64,000 bases of DNA from Podospora pseudoanserina (GCF_035222485.1 NC_085924.1:3162001-3226000); one strand, 5' to 3'; counted from the first letter of the stretch, positions 22,456 to 34,761 are shown. Translations and numbers: made by a program. The notes: generated from the sequence alone by a model not told the origin.

Positions 22456-24087
22456 TCACCACCCACCGAACACGTGCATTCTGTGCCCCCATTCAGGGCC
22501 CGGCTCCAGGAATGGATTGTCCTCCACGACGCCAAAAAGATAGTCCATCGCGCCCACGTTGATGACATCCACGTAGAGACGTCTTAGTCTGTGGCCGACG
22601 CCTTGGACAAATGTGAAAAATTCTTGCTGGTCTAGTTTAACTCCACAGACACGGAGCTCTATTAGGTAGGGGAATGGCGGGCATTTTGATTGGGCAGGGC
22701 CGAGGTGGAAGCCATCGCCGGGTCGACTGCCGCCCTCGAGATGAAGGCCGAAGCAGGTAAGGTAGATGTTAAGGGTTTTGAGTTTAAGGCTGGAGATGAC
22801 AGCGGAAATGTAACCGTCAATGATTTCTTTGTCTTGTCCCTCAATGGGGGCGGTTCGGGTCGGCGGGGGGTGGGCGTGATGATCAATGTGGACGGATTGG
22901 AGGTCTTGGCATGAAATTCGGAGCTGGTGGAGGAGGGAGTCGCGGTCTTTGGTTGGTGGGAGGATCATACTGTAGTCACCCTTGCGAGGAAAGGCATTCA
23001 CAACTAGACTTTTGAGGTGATGGCCTGCTTGGTGGATGGCAACGGGGAGGTCGGTGAGGAGTCTTGCAACGAAGTTGCTGCCGTTGGAGAAAAGGGCTTC
23101 GCTTATTTTCCAGCTCAGCCCGGCTTCGAGCCAGGAGGTGAGAGCGGCCTTGTCCAGGAGGATATTCGGATGATACTCGGAGCCAGGTCACTTTCTTCCT
23201 TGAACTGACACCTCTTGCTGTGATTGGTGCTGTAAAAGACGAGGTACTCAACTTTTCCTAGTCGTTTGATTGCCGACGCAACCTTTTGGGCAAAGATTCC
23301 ATCTTCGACAAGGCGGGACTGTTCCAAATGGAGAGCCTTGAACCGCTCATAGCTGTTGCGGAGAATGGAGCTCCACTCATCTCTTTCGCATTGTTGAGAC
23401 GTGTCGAACGCAGGCTCCTACCAGATTTCCATCATCAAACTCCAGCTCTTGCATATCTCGTCAAAAGTGCTAGCGGCCTCGCACGACTCGGCGGGCTCTG
23501 AAATAAACTCACCGTGTGAGTCCAGGAAACCAATGCTAGGAGTGGGATTTCGGCCGACTCCATATCGCTCTACCTGCTTATTCAAAAGTTGGAGGCGGGT
23601 GTTAGTGAAATAAACCGGGGCCTCGGCCAGAGCCTTGGTTCGGTATGCCATTTGGAGCTTTGATAGAGCGAACGCCAGATGCGAGACCGGGCATCACCAG
23701 TAGCTGCTCCAGCGTGTCGAGGGCGGTCTGGCTGATGTCAATGTGAATATGGGGGAGCAGAAGTGGCGAGGCTAGCTCACAAAAGAGGCCGTTGACAAGG
23801 CGAAGGTTGCGAATGTCGGACTCGTCCGGTTCACACTTTTCTCCTCCATGACAGACTGAGCAGTAATCCCAGTCCCAGTCATAATGATGCTCGTGCGGAG
23901 TGAGCTCTTCGACAATTTCGCGGAGAATCTCCACGGGAAGGTCGTTAAGGGAACGATAGGATGTGCTCGGGGAGGAGTTGATGTGTAGGTCGCCGATGTC
24001 TTCGACAAGGTCATTCTCGGCGGGAGAGCTTGGAGGTGGGAGCCGTGTGGATGAACCACCCCTTATGCCGTTGTCATCGCAGTCCAT
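22456..24087 (-). pseudogene. Decayed F-box gene
   Basis: The start at 24087 (MDCDDNGIRGG) leads into a good F-box: SLNDLPVEILREIVEELTP at about residues 46-64, then DIRNLRLVNGLFCELASPLLLPHIHID. The protein sense continues to 22456 but needs three interruptions to be crossed: a frame change near 23690, an in-frame TAG at 23418-23420, and a frame change near 23160-23180. The last 180 codons (VNAFPRKGDYSMILPP to HRMHVFGGW) are open. No good splice sites explain the breaks. A CAG-to-TAG change would fit C-to-T decay at CpA, as in RIP. Together the pieces span roughly the length of a fungal F-box protein (about 540 codons). Alternatively it could be an active gene with introns or base errors that I misread. 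Confidence 0.65.
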
Positions 24088-26305
24088 CACGTTGGTTTGA
24101 TTAATATTGGAATAGATACGAGGTTGGAACCTTTCACTCAAAGTAAGATACAAGCCACGAGTTACTCCCTTGCCTTCTTACCCAATAACGTGCTTGTGCG
24201 ATGATTCGGCTGGTGTCGTTGAAAGCTGAGGACGGATTCGCACGTGAGTTAGCAGTCAGATCCCAACTGACCAATGACCACAGCCAACCAGAATCAAGGT
24301 CCAAAGCGATGTGATGCTAGTATGCCTCTATCATTGGCCGGGCCGATCTCTGTGCAACACTCAAGCCAAATGTTGATCCTTAAACTACACTGATAGTTGG
24401 TATTGTTAAGGGCCTATGGCTGGGTGAAGGAAAGAAAAGGAATATGAAATACACTGCCCACGACGTCTTCTTATATCGCCCAAACCCTCCGGGCTTCCCC
24501 TGCAAAACGTATGGAATATCCACAAGATTTGTCTGAATTCCTACGTCAACCGCAAGCCTCCCACGTCAATTGACCAGATAACCCTAACCCAGATATCATC
24601 CCATAACGGGTATGAGATATTGTTCTCGACGTTTCCAGCCAGCTTAGGGCCAGGAACATCGGAGGTCATGTAACTGGGTGTGTTGAGCTGGCCACGGTGA
24701 TGTTGGGAAGTGTGCCGCAGCACGGACCACCGTCAAAGCGTCATCGGGAAAAAAGCATTTCTTTACCCGCTGCAGATTCCCCTCCCCATCTGCAAACACA
24801 CAGATGTGGCTGACAGGATCAATTGCGGCAGGCAATTCAACTTTGTTTCTGTTTTCCCCCCTTTTCTTTTCTTCAACCTGCAGCGGTACCCAGGCACCAC
24901 AGCATCGGGAGTGTGGGGATCAGGAGTGTGGGGATCAGGAGTCTGGGGATGCGGAGTCGGGTTCGGGTTCCACAAAATCGCCAAACACGAAACAAAGCGG
25001 AGAACATAGCCGGCCAGACCAGGGAGTCGGGGCTTGATAACTACTCTGCCACTGTCGAGAGATGAGCAACCAGCTTCTGGTATCTGTACGCTCATACCGG
25101 TGGTCGACCAACGGGGGACGCTACTGCATCTCGGCCGACCTCGGTGTGGAATATCACGAATTTTCAGCAGTCCAGTCCGAGCACACGGCAAACCCCGCCC
25201 GCAGGAACTTCTGATATGCGCTTTTAGAACACGAGCTTGACACCAATCAAAATATCAGTCGAGGACAATTTTGTGTTATTATGCAGCTGACTGAACCAAA
25301 GCTCGAGCAGGGACGAACCCATCAAGAAGGGATCGCCACCTAGGGCAGGCTTCATCCTCGCTGCCGGAGCTGGACAAGGACGCCGTCGACGATAGTGGGG
25401 GAGCTGTGGACCTTGCCCTGAACCACTGACATCTCAAAAGCCGCCGCACCCGGAATTTTCTTGCTGACGCACGGCCGTGGCTATTGATGGGCGATGTGCT
25501 CGAGGATCGAGGTGATCTTTTCACAGCAAGCCGGTAGTCAAGTGTCATGCCACACCGCCATGGAACCAATGCCGTGCCAATTGTTCTAGGGCTGCAGCAG
25601 CACGGGCGTCCCTTTCGGTGGGTTCTGCAGAAATGAGAACCATCAGCTCGGCAACTTTGGATGATGAAGCATGAAGCACAGGAGAAACACCTGGCGCTGG
25701 CTGGTGCAGAAAATGGAAAAAGGAGGCGGGAGGAAATTGTCTGACCTCTTTTTAGCCGGCGACAATAAAAGTTTGGTCGAAGCGACCCGGATTTCAGGCG
25801 AGGAGGCGAAAAGCACGTCGATGGAAGCGATGCTCGGTTATGTCTTTTTGCTGCGCGGTGGCTTGCGCTGTTGCTGCCCTCGCTGTCGTTGGTGGCCGAA
25901 GCGACGAACGAGGTTGATTGTTGTGGTGTTGCTCAGACGTGTCAAAGCGCTAACAGCATCTGCCCTTTCCTTTCGAGGTGTCCTGTTAGGGGCCCGTCTC
26001 GCCGGATGCAACCCCGCATCAATGCCCTGAAAGGGGTTAGCTACTCGCAGCTATGGAGCGCCTGTGTGTCAAGCTCCGATCAGATAAGCGAGGAAATCTG
26101 CTGACATTACCCGCTTCCCTCCCCAGCACGGTGGTTACCACCTGCTTCACGGGTCCACCCAGCCCCGTCCAAGCCGTTCGAGGCCAACCATGGCGTCCCG
26201 GGCAAGAGCTTCAAAGGGAGCCATGATCCCGACCATGCGGGCCGGTGGATTCTCTCTTCAGCTTGTGTTTCTTGAAGAAGCAACAAGCAACAACGAAACA
26301 GCGCC
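24088..26305. other. Gene-poor stretch, 2.2 kb
   Basis: No gene can be supported. Short ORFs at 24.7-25.6 kb and 25.7-26.1 kb on both strands show no family features. The only structure I see is the 15-bp minisatellite at about 24908-24955. The right end is the promoter and leader of the rhodopsin-domain gene. Confidence 0.4.
24908..24955. repeat. 15-bp minisatellite
   Basis: A unit close to GGAGTGTGGGGATCA is repeated a little over three times head to tail, the last copies being imperfect. It lies in non-coding DNA. On the minus strand it would read as PHTPD repeats, but no gene supports that reading. Confidence 0.75.
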
Positions 26306-27513
26306 ATGGACCAAGACGAAGAGGCATATCGAATCGATCAACGACGACAGGATGAGCTGGTCATCATCACCGTGGTTTTCACGTCGCTGTCCATCCTCGT
26401 CGTCGGCACCCGCACCTTTGTGCGGGCCGCCTTGATGAGGAAATTCGGCGCCGATGACTGGACCATGTTGGGGGCCTTGGTAGGTTGATGGGCTTCTCCG
26501 TTCAATACGTCCATCATTCATGAAGCTGACTGCCTGTCTCACCACCAGCTCTTCTCCTGCGGGTATCTCGTCGAAATCATCATCATGAAGTACAACGGAG
26601 TCGGCCACGCAATAACCACCTTGACAGTTGACAACATGCTCATCTTGATCAAGGTGACGTTGGCCATCCAGTGTACCTACTACGCATGCGTCAACTGCAT
26701 CAAGTTCTCCATTCTGTGCATGTACCTTCGTTTTGGTACGTCGACTGGCTCTTCCCATCTCGCCCTCGCCATTCATTTCACTCTTGCTGACAGTTCTGCC
26801 TATCCACAGCCGTGACAGAAACACTCCGATATGCATGCTTTGGCCTGATAGGCTTCCACGCGGTGTTCTTCATCATCTCTCTTACAACCACCCTTGCGCA
26901 GTGCCAGCCTCTCGAGAAGATGTGGGATCTCACCGGTGTGGCCCCAGGCAGGTGCATCAACACCACCGCATTCTTTTACTTTACGTCTGGCTTCAACATC
27001 CTGACCGATATCCTCATTTTTGGCCTCCCCATCAAGACCTTGATTGGCATCAACCGCCCACGCAAGGAGGTGTACGCTCTTGTTGGCGTGTTTTGCATTG
27101 GCGCCTTCGCCACTGTCATTGCCATCATCCGATTGCACACCATCATTGTCTACACCACCGCCGTCGATCCTTTCCGAGAGTCCATTCTCGTCAACCTCTG
27201 GTCCGTTCTCGAGGTCAACATTGGCATCATCTGCGCCTCCGCGCCCGCTCTGAAGCCTCTGTTCCACCCCCAGGCACTTCGAGAGGCGAGATATGGTAGC
27301 AGCGGTGGCCCGCCAAAGCGGACGGGATACCACTACCATTCACGGGACAAGAGCGGCACAGAGATCAAGAGCAATATCAGGGTTGAGCAGGAGTTCAGTG
27401 CCCGGAGTATCAACTTGGGACCCATCCCCAGCAACACCGCCCAGGTAGTCGGGGGGAGGGAACAAAACTCGGATCAAGACAGCGTGGATAAAATCTTGCA
27501 GGATCGGTATTAA
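26306..27513 (+). CDS. Fungal rhodopsin-domain integral membrane protein (PTH11-like)
   Basis: Three exons (26306-26479, 26549-26735, 26810-27513) give 354 aa with seven hydrophobic segments. In order these include ITVVFTSLSILVVGTRTFVR, the Leu/Ile-rich segment around LFSCGYLVEIIIM, the CTYYACVNCIKFSILCMYLR stretch, FGLIGFHAVFFIISL, FNILTDILIFGLPI, VGVFCIGAFATVIAIIRL, and LVNLWSVLEVNIGIICASAPAL. The patterns GADDWTML, QCxP, and WSxxExNxGIIxASxPALxPL define the fungal rhodopsin-domain family, integral membrane proteins often placed with Pth11-like receptors. No CFEM domain precedes it. The C-terminal 90 residues are polar and likely cytosolic. The ligand is unknown. Confidence 0.9.
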
Positions 27514-28479
27514 ACAATAGTGTCTTGGGATTGTGAGCTACAAGGATGGGAACGGCGCGGTGATACCAATTTCTTTTGTCTTTGTCTTTTGGGTATGGGT
27601 CCTGGAAGGATATTTACCTCGGCATACAGGATTTATTTAACCTTTCGGTCAGTTAAAAATGTATAATAATATCATGGAGACACAAACATAACGATTAACG
27701 ATTGCTTTTATTGCGCATCAGCCCTACATCATTGCTGAATCGTAAGGAAACTACTGACGATTAGTACAAACATCAGAATTGTTGCCCTACATCGAGTATC
27801 AGCCTGTTAGGCGGCTTCCACGCCTATGACTTCCAGAGACCTCGGGCGGACTCCTCAATCGTGTTGATGGCATCAAAAGAGGCAGTAGTGTCGCCACTGC
27901 TCAGCGTGCCTTATAAGTTCTATTTGCCAACTTTTATCTCTGACCATGCTCTTTGTTTTCGGGGAGATACATGTTGTGGACAACTTATACGTTCATTATT
28001 CCCTTAACAGTTCGCATGTAAACATTGCAAGACAGCTGTGTTTTGGTGTGAAAGCGTGTTTCACAAGTTTGTAAGCACGTTGCCCAGGTTCTCCCCTTTT
28101 AACATCACAACCCGTCTACGTGCTTCTAGTATTCTTCCCGGCTTGCTCGACTATCATGAGAGTCTTTGGGTGCATGGACACACTGAGCTCGACGCTGCTG
28201 TTATTTAGTGCTATGAGGTACTATTAGTAAGCCGGCACTATTTTGAGATGAAGGGGAAGTTTTATGGTTTTAAACAAAACTATATAAGTCGAGGCTACTA
28301 ATTCACCTAGTTGACACGAGCATGGCTACTAAGCAAACATCTATCAAACATAAAACCTCCAATGGTATTGAAACATTACTATTTAGGTTAAAGCTGTGAG
28401 TAGATGTGTTCTAACTCTAATGAAACATGATTTATATAGCTATTATAGAGGAAGGTGTGTGTCACAGTTAAGCCAACGG
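27514..28479. other. Left flank of the mobile-element island
   Basis: About 970 bp without a gene. The sequence becomes A/T-richer from about 27.6 kb and is probably decayed repeat DNA, but I cannot place it in a family. Confidence 0.35.
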
Positions 28480-28812
28480 TGTGATGAACCCCTATCCAGA
28501 AAGGGATACTCAGTTGAAGGTGCTTCTAAACAATTAGTCCGGTGCAGGTAAATAGTGCACAACAATGGCTTGTTTCAATCACAATAGTGTGATACCAACG
28601 AATGTGACTTGTATTGCATACTGCGGAACTATCTACCGGCTATCTAGTTCCTCAGTATAGATAGACCTATGGATCATCTGGATCACGTTCCCCAAAGGTG
28701 ATCTGGATCACTTTTTCTTCTTGTGGTTCACTACGCTCACCGTGAGTTCGTCGCTCCACTTCCAATTGGGCAGTAATGACTGGCTAGGGGTGTCCGTGCT
28801 CCGTGCGCTAGC
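28480..28812 (-). repeat. Solo or partial LTR, minus orientation, same family as the 40-45 kb LTRs
   Basis: Read on the minus strand, this piece has the same order of parts as the four LTRs at 40-45 kb: GATCC/GATCAC clusters, a degenerate TATATA-ACGGAGGAAC-like promoter part, ATAGTTCCGCAGTA, GCAATACAAGT, TTGTTGTGCAC, a stretch ending in CTTCAACTGAGTATCCC, and a terminus near TCATCACA. The outer end near 28812 is approximate. No internal region lies beside it. It looks old and diverged from the others. Confidence 0.65.
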
Positions 28813-28818
28813 TCTTCA

Positions 28819-29048
28819 TCAGCGATTGTGACCGTTGCGGAGGGTTGATGCTGGTATATTATAGAGCTTAGCTGCGGCTCTAAATCTTAATTTTTCGTCC
28901 TTTTGGAGAGCTTCAAGGACTAAGATTACCCTCGCTTCCTTTTGAGTAGGAAGCATATCAGATTGTAGAAAAATTCGATGTAAAGTGCAAAGAGGACGCC
29001 TTGCGCTACGGAGTGCACGACTCACTGATATGCACGGCTCGCTGATAA
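28819..29048 (-). mobile_element. pogo/Fot1-like DNA transposon, 5' end remnant
   Basis: The minus-strand frame from 28956 (MLPTQKEARVILVLEALQKD, then AAAKLYNIPASTLRN) is the N-terminal helix-turn-helix (psq type) of a pogo/Fot1-family transposase. It is cut off after about 42 residues, next to the LTR remnant. At its outer side, 29013-29046, are two spaced copies of a GCACG(G/A)CTC(G/A)CTGATA motif. They match the terminal inverted repeat of the fuller relative at 34762-35928. The catalytic core and the other end are missing. Confidence 0.7.
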
Positions 29049-29239
29049 TATACGTTATAGATATTTTGATACTTTTGAGAATTTAGAAGTATATATTGGT
29101 TAGATTTCTACCCTCCTTTTCACTAATATTTTCTTTATTTAGTGGATAAATTTACTTTTTACTTTAGCTGATTCTTACCTGTATAGTTATTCCCACACTA
29201 TTAACCCATCACCAGAAGCTATTCTCACCCTGCTTACAC

Positions 29240-30091
29240 TTTTCTCACACCCAGGTACGTGCATTGATCCTCTTGACGCCATATACACTTGCAGTCCACC
29301 TAAACTCACGCTCAACCCTCATAACACGAAGGGCAAGACTTGTTGACAATGTCATTGACATAGGGTTGTTTTCCTGGCGATGCTCGGGAATTCTGATGTA
29401 TGCTGGATCCTCCGCAACTTTTTCTTGCATTGATGTCAAGTCGTTTACACAATTCTTCGAGTCCGAATAGATGCCGATGGTAGCTTCTTCCTAGGGTTTA
29501 TCCCTGTCCTTGATGCCTGTCGAAGTCATAAAGCGTACTATTTCGTCTTTTGCGGCATGCACAGTGTCGATAATCGCTGCACACTCGGAGGAATCCAGAT
29601 TGACTGTTACATCCGCTGGCTAGGCAACTGAGACCCATTCCCCGTTCTACTGGGCGCCGGGTCTGTATCGTTTGTATGCATAGGCATGGGAGCCGACCGC
29701 ATTGGCACGGCGATCGTTGCATAGCGATGCATCACAGAGCATATTGTATGGCTGCCCCCTGTGCTTCCCGACCGGCTATCAAGCGTCTTTGCTTGAGGTC
29801 TGTGATATATCCACCCCCTCCAGTACCATGGCCATGCCTTTTGAAGAGCCACACTTGCTTCCACCACTGCCAGGAGTGCTGGCAGCAGTTGTTGCCGGGG
29901 TGTTTCCACTGGCTGACATCTGGCAGTATGGGCTGGGCGATAGGTTCACGTCCGTCGGGGACTATTTCTTCTCCGGCTCTTACGGACGAAATGGCCCGAC
30001 GGGCTTGGGTGGCAAGTTGTGGTGCCCGGGGGCCCTCTGATGGGAATATTCGAGGCTGCAATCGTTGATATGGTCTCAGCAAAAGATGCAT
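29240..30091 (-). pseudogene. RNase H-like relic, copy 1
   Basis: Read on the minus strand, the pieces here carry in order a polar N-terminal part, LCDAS, HAYAYKRYRPG, ADVTVNLDSSECAAIIDTVHAAKDEI, and IGIYSDSKNCVNDL then EKVAEDP. The same order and many of the same residues occur in the relics at 31.1-31.6 kb and 52.4-53.9 kb. The layout (Asp in the first strand, Glu in a helix, Asp after IYS) is that of an RNase H fold. The frame is broken several times. No reverse transcriptase or integrase can be read beside it. Its origin (host family or retroelement piece) is unresolved. Confidence 0.6.
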
Positions 30092-31109
30092 TGTCTCCTT
30101 TGTTTTGAAAAGCTTAGAGAGTTTCCAACTTCTCGTCGACTAGCACCTTGAACTTTTTGCCTTTTGAAATATCGCTCTTTGCCCATTCCTTCTTACTTAC
30201 CGCGATCAACTGGGTCTTGGATCCGTGTTAGAACACCGCGCAAAAGCGCGGAGGAGCTGTCGACTGCCATCTTGATGAAGGCTGTTCACGCGCTATTATT
30301 GTTGTTGCTCAGACCAGACTCAAGAACCTCTCCAACTTGATTGCTTCAAAGACGAAAGCAATGGCAATGAAAATTGTTGGACCAATGCCATTAGTGCTTG
30401 TGGGACCCCGTTCTCCTGACAGCTTCTAGCGACTGCATTCCATGTCGAACCAGGTCCTGAATAATTCCATTAACCGCCTCAGATATTGGACAACATCATA
30501 TTCCCTATTCCTTGATATACTTTCTATAATATTATTTTCATCTGATCAACACGATATTGAATACATCTTGATAACGTTAACAGCTAGATAGATTTTTACC
30601 TCAGATGTGCAGCAGAATCAAAAATCCCGACATTTGGACAACCCTAACCATGCCCCCAATGTGAATCGTATGGTCGGACAATGCGTTTAAAGCTTCGAGT
30701 TTGAGATGACGGGGTAATTTCGCACTTGCTGAATATGCTCCAATTTTAATCACGCTGGCGTCCCGAGCAGAGTATGGAGGATAAATGATGATCTCCTCCC
30801 TGAGTTCTATTACAACCTGACCTGGATGTCGTTGGGATTGCGTAGTAGGGCTGTTACGCTGCCAAGCCGTTCCCTTTTCCCGTAGCGGATGGGCATTCTT
30901 GGCATGCATGTCACATCCATGCCGCAGCGGGCAACTACAACTGGGGCCTGCAGTCCCAACTACCTACTTTATGAAACAAAAGCAACTGCCAGATCGCCAC
31001 TTCAGCGTATGCAGATGCACAGAGTAATGATTACAGTTGGATAAATGTTGATTGGATGAGTCTCATGCTACCTACTTGAAACATCAGCATATATCCAGTT
31101 TCGCTCGCG
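30092..31109. other. Decayed DNA between relics
   Basis: About 1 kb of transition-rich, gene-free sequence inside the island. A minus-strand frame at 30601-30909 has no recognisable features. I see nothing that can be supported. Confidence 0.35.
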
Positions 31110-31610
31110 ATGGTACTGAGCGTCCCGCCCAGTCCGTATTGTCAGGCGCTCGCGCACGAAGGCCACTCCTCGACAACGATTGTCAGCAGCCCCGTCACTT
31201 GGGAAAGCAACAAGCTGCCTGGGTGGCCAGGGGAAATGCACGTGGCTCGAACATCTCCACGACAGGTTCAGGATGGGGATGTCACACAGCTAAATCTGAA
31301 GGCAGCTCAGAAAGCCCAATGGGCAGAAAAACACATGTCGACCGCAAAAGACTTCCGTCTCAATGTGTTGTGTGATGTCTCTGTCCCCCAGGACTCCCAG
31401 GCAGGTGTTTCATACGCGTGCACATTCAAGAAGTACCAACCAGGTCGCGCAGAGCATGGGGCGCTGGTGACAGTTGCGTTTCCCATCGATGTCCCTGTCA
31501 ACTTGAATTCATCTAAGTTTGTGGGCATTTTGGATTCTGTCCATACTGTCAAATACGAGATAGCACACATCATGAGCTCTCCAATTATCCCGCATAGCGA
31601 CAAACTCTAA
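31110..31610 (+). pseudogene. RNase H-like relic, copy 2
   Basis: A plus-strand frame contains, from about 31350, FRLNVLCDVS, SYACTFKKYQPGRAEHGA, LVTVAFPIDVPVNLNSS, and GILDSVHTVKYEIAHIMSS. These align step by step with copy 1 (29.2-30.1 kb) and copy 3 (52.4-53.9 kb). The part that would follow (the IYSDS strand) is not readable after 31610. It lies about 1.0 kb from copy 1 in the opposite orientation, so the pair may be an old inverted duplication or two separate arrivals. It looks broken. Confidence 0.55.
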
Positions 31611-32225
31611 CGGGAAGCTACCGTTAAGGGTGGTAAGAGACTGGAGAGGTTTTGAAAGCCTGGAGGGTATACTGGGGTTGTTAGCTGCTCGTCTGATCTC
31701 ACTGCTGTAGACAAATCGGGATGATAATTGGCAATCGGTTAAGCCTCCCCTACAAGCGGTGCTATATACAGGCTTGGATGAACAATCTTTAAATTTCCAG
31801 GTTGGGGACCAAACTAGAAACCTTGGAATATCAACGGTAAGGGCAGCGGCTCGGGTCATAGCTAGAAGCTTCAAGAAGTAAGAAAGACAGCTAGGCGGGT
31901 AATCATAAGACACAAACTACCTAGCAAACCAAGCACATGAGGGGGTTGGCAATACTGACGCTGAACAGGATGGTGCTAAAGGTAGTGGGTAGAATCCTAG
32001 AAGTTCTGGGGATGTTAGAAGATGATGATAGAATAGGTACACTAATAGCCCTGCATCATAATGCTGTTGGCACATTTTTAGGTTCTGACTATGGTGGAGG
32101 TGGAAGATGATGTGGGCGACAATATGACCTTCCATACACAGCAAACCACTTTTGTATTATGTACCTGGGTGAAACACAAACACTCGATCTCTCATGTAAT
32201 ATTCAACAAATCTCATTCTTTCTCT
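31611..32225. other. Intergenic region
   Basis: About 600 bp between the RNase H-like relic and the 3' end of the P450 gene. No gene can be supported; a few short frames are present on the minus strand. Confidence 0.35.
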
Positions 32226-33977
32226 TCACAAATCTTCAGCCACAAAGGCCGCTTCTCCTGCCCCCTCAAATGAAACCCTCCAATTCCTCTTTGCACCTGG
32301 CCTTGGCCTCAGCTCAATATCGATGTCACAGTCCGGCTGCTCCATTGCCTCCGCCTGCGAAGACTTTTTCGTTGCCGGCATAATCCACTTGCCCTCACCA
32401 CCACCTGGAAGCACATCAAACCTCAGCAACACCATCGCTGTAAACAACAAAATCTCCGTGGTGGCAAAATGTCTCCCCGGACATAACGTCGTCCCGCCAC
32501 CAAACCCACGGAACGCAACCGGATGCAGCCTCGGTTTCCCCGGGTTCCGCATGAACCGCCGAGCATTGAAAACCTCGACGTCCTCGCCCCAGACCTCTTT
32601 GGAGTGGTGTTGCACTCTGGCAGGCATCATGACAATGCTACCCTTTTTGATGAGGTACTTCCCCTCTAGCATGTGATCTTCACTGGCGATTCGAACCGAA
32701 TTCGCCATGCCGTGAAAGCGAAAGACCTCTTGGAAAGTTGACAGTAGCGTAGGGCAGTGCTCCTTGATGGTTCTTGCCCGGACGGTGCACATCTCCTCGC
32801 CGTTCTCTTCATTGATCGAAACCGCTTTGAGGACTTCTTTCCTACAGTCTTCGGTTACGGTGGGATCCGAAAAGACGTGGTAGATCATCCAAAACGCGGT
32901 GGGAATTGTATTGGCGACGAGGGCAAACATTGCGGCGTTGTGGAAGCAACCGATGTCGCTAACGGAGATGTCCCAGCTGACAAAGTGCTCGGTCCACCGC
33001 CGGATGTAGTCTGAGCCTTCGGTGTATTGGCGGTTGATGTGATAGTTTTGGAAAGCTTTGGCGAGTTGGTTGCGAGATTTGATTGCGCTATGGAAGGCCC
33101 TGTCAACGTGTCAGCATGGCTCTTGTGTATGCGGGAGGGATAAAAGGACGTACCAGTGAGGCAGCAGGTCCAACATGAGAAACATGATTGTTGGGTGGTA
33201 GTTATGCCAGGCTTCTTCGTTTGCTGAGTCACGCAGCGGGTTATGTGGACCATAAACACTATCCGTCGTGGCCATGAGGAACTCATGGCGAATCCACTCA
33301 AACATCCTGGCCCTTTTGGAACCTCGGTCTACGATATTGTCCAGCGATGCGGTAAGAACCGTCATGGCATCACCACTGAGCCGATCAAGCGCGGGGCCGC
33401 TCGACAGAAATGGGTGGGTGGCTTTAATGAAGGTGTGAAAGAACCCCGTGTCGGCGATCATATCCTCGCGGATGATTGCCAGAGCATCTTTGCTTACACC
33501 CATAGCGACTTCTCAAGCGCGAGCCGATACTGGAGGGAAGATCAAGGTGCGCCATTGGCGTTGGACACTGAGAATAAGGTTGAGAGAGTTGACGATGTAA
33601 AGGCGAGTACCTGGGAGACGCAAGGTGTAGATGGGAAGGTCATGGTGCTTGTTTCTCATATGGGTGTAGAAATCCATGCTCAATTTCACCATCCCAATCA
33701 CGGGACTGAGGAACGGCACCGCTGTTGCGACCAGTGGCGGTTCTTTCTCATTCTGTGTCAGATGGAGAACTGCGAACAAGAAGAGGTAGGTAGCTGCCAG
33801 ACTGCTGAGGGTGGCGGCCAAGGTTGTGTGATTCGAGAGAAACTCGGAGAGGACGAAACCCAGCGCTTTGGCTTCCTGAGCGAGGTCAACGAAGCTGGTG
33901 TAGACAACCGTGAGCAGCATGGCAGCCGGTTTGTTGTTCAACCGCTTAAAAATAGTAGGATAGATGGTTGAGATCAC
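32226..33977 (-). pseudogene. Cytochrome P450 (CYP7/CYP8-like) with an in-frame stop
   Basis: The gene spans two exons, 33154-33977 and 32226-33099, with a good intron (GTACGT...TTGACAG). The N-terminus has a hydrophobic anchor (LSSLAATYLFLFAVL). The heme-binding loop is FGGGTTLCPG with its Cys ligand, and the ExxR motif appears as EVFR. The helix I region (ALVANTIPTAFWMIYH) lacks the usual AGxxT and resembles CYP7/CYP8-type enzymes, which hydroxylate or isomerise sterols and lipids. A TGA at 33513-33515 interrupts the frame in the N-terminal third, between SARA and EVAMGVSK, where relatives continue. The stop cannot be spliced out with any sites I see. The rest is intact over more than 400 codons, so inactivation would be recent, or this is a base error or a readthrough site. 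Confidence 0.72.
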
Positions 33978-34761
33978 AAGAGAACAGTGTAGCGAAGAAG
34001 CTTTGTGCGGGTGATCGACGCAGTCGTGTCTTGAATTGCAGCAGACGCGTCAGAACGGTTCTGTTGGTTGGGCCAATACATCCAGACTATCATTTCGAGG
34101 GAAATCCAATGCTGATTCTGGAAGACATACTGCCAAAAACTGAGGAAGATTTTTCTTCCCATCTCTACATTCACTCCCCCCAATCCTCCAATAGCCTCAG
34201 GCGCATAAGCGCCAACAGAAAATAAAACTTGAAAATAAACGGGCGGCAAAATAAATTTCGGGATTTTAGTGCCGATGTGGCATACATGGAGAATGCATTC
34301 CCAAGAGGCATGATAGTCAACTGCCCAATTCTACTCTTTTATGACTGGATAGGTACTAACTTTGCCAGCCCGTTTTCATGATCGTGTTATGCTACCTTAA
34401 GTCACGCCTTTGCCGAAGATTCGGCTGGGTTTATTGATCCCGGTGCGAAACCATACCGTCTGAGGCAACCCAACTACACAATGAGAGAGAGAGAGATTGC
34501 TTACAGAATCTTCCCACTTATGGAGGGTTAGCCCACAATGGCTAACCTACAACCAAGACGGGCTGTTCAGAACCATGTAACACGGAAACCCAACAATATT
34601 CTTCCAGGCGGACGTGGCACATGGATTTTGGGCGGTCCCAATGGCCAGCGGACATGAACATTTTACATCATTGATTACGCCGAACTGCCAGGATTTCAAC
34701 AAAAGGATGCCCCAGGGGATGGCGGGGTCGTCACATTTCAATTGTGCTCTCACAGATAACG
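33978..34761. other. Intergenic region with a short GA repeat
   Basis: About 780 bp between the P450 start and the pogo-like element. A short (GA)n run lies at 34480-34494. No gene can be supported. The left part holds the P450 promoter. Confidence 0.4.

Noticed and set aside
24763-25191. Minus-strand protein with PHTPD repeats
   Set aside because: The repeat is just the minisatellite read in one frame, with no start context or family match around it.
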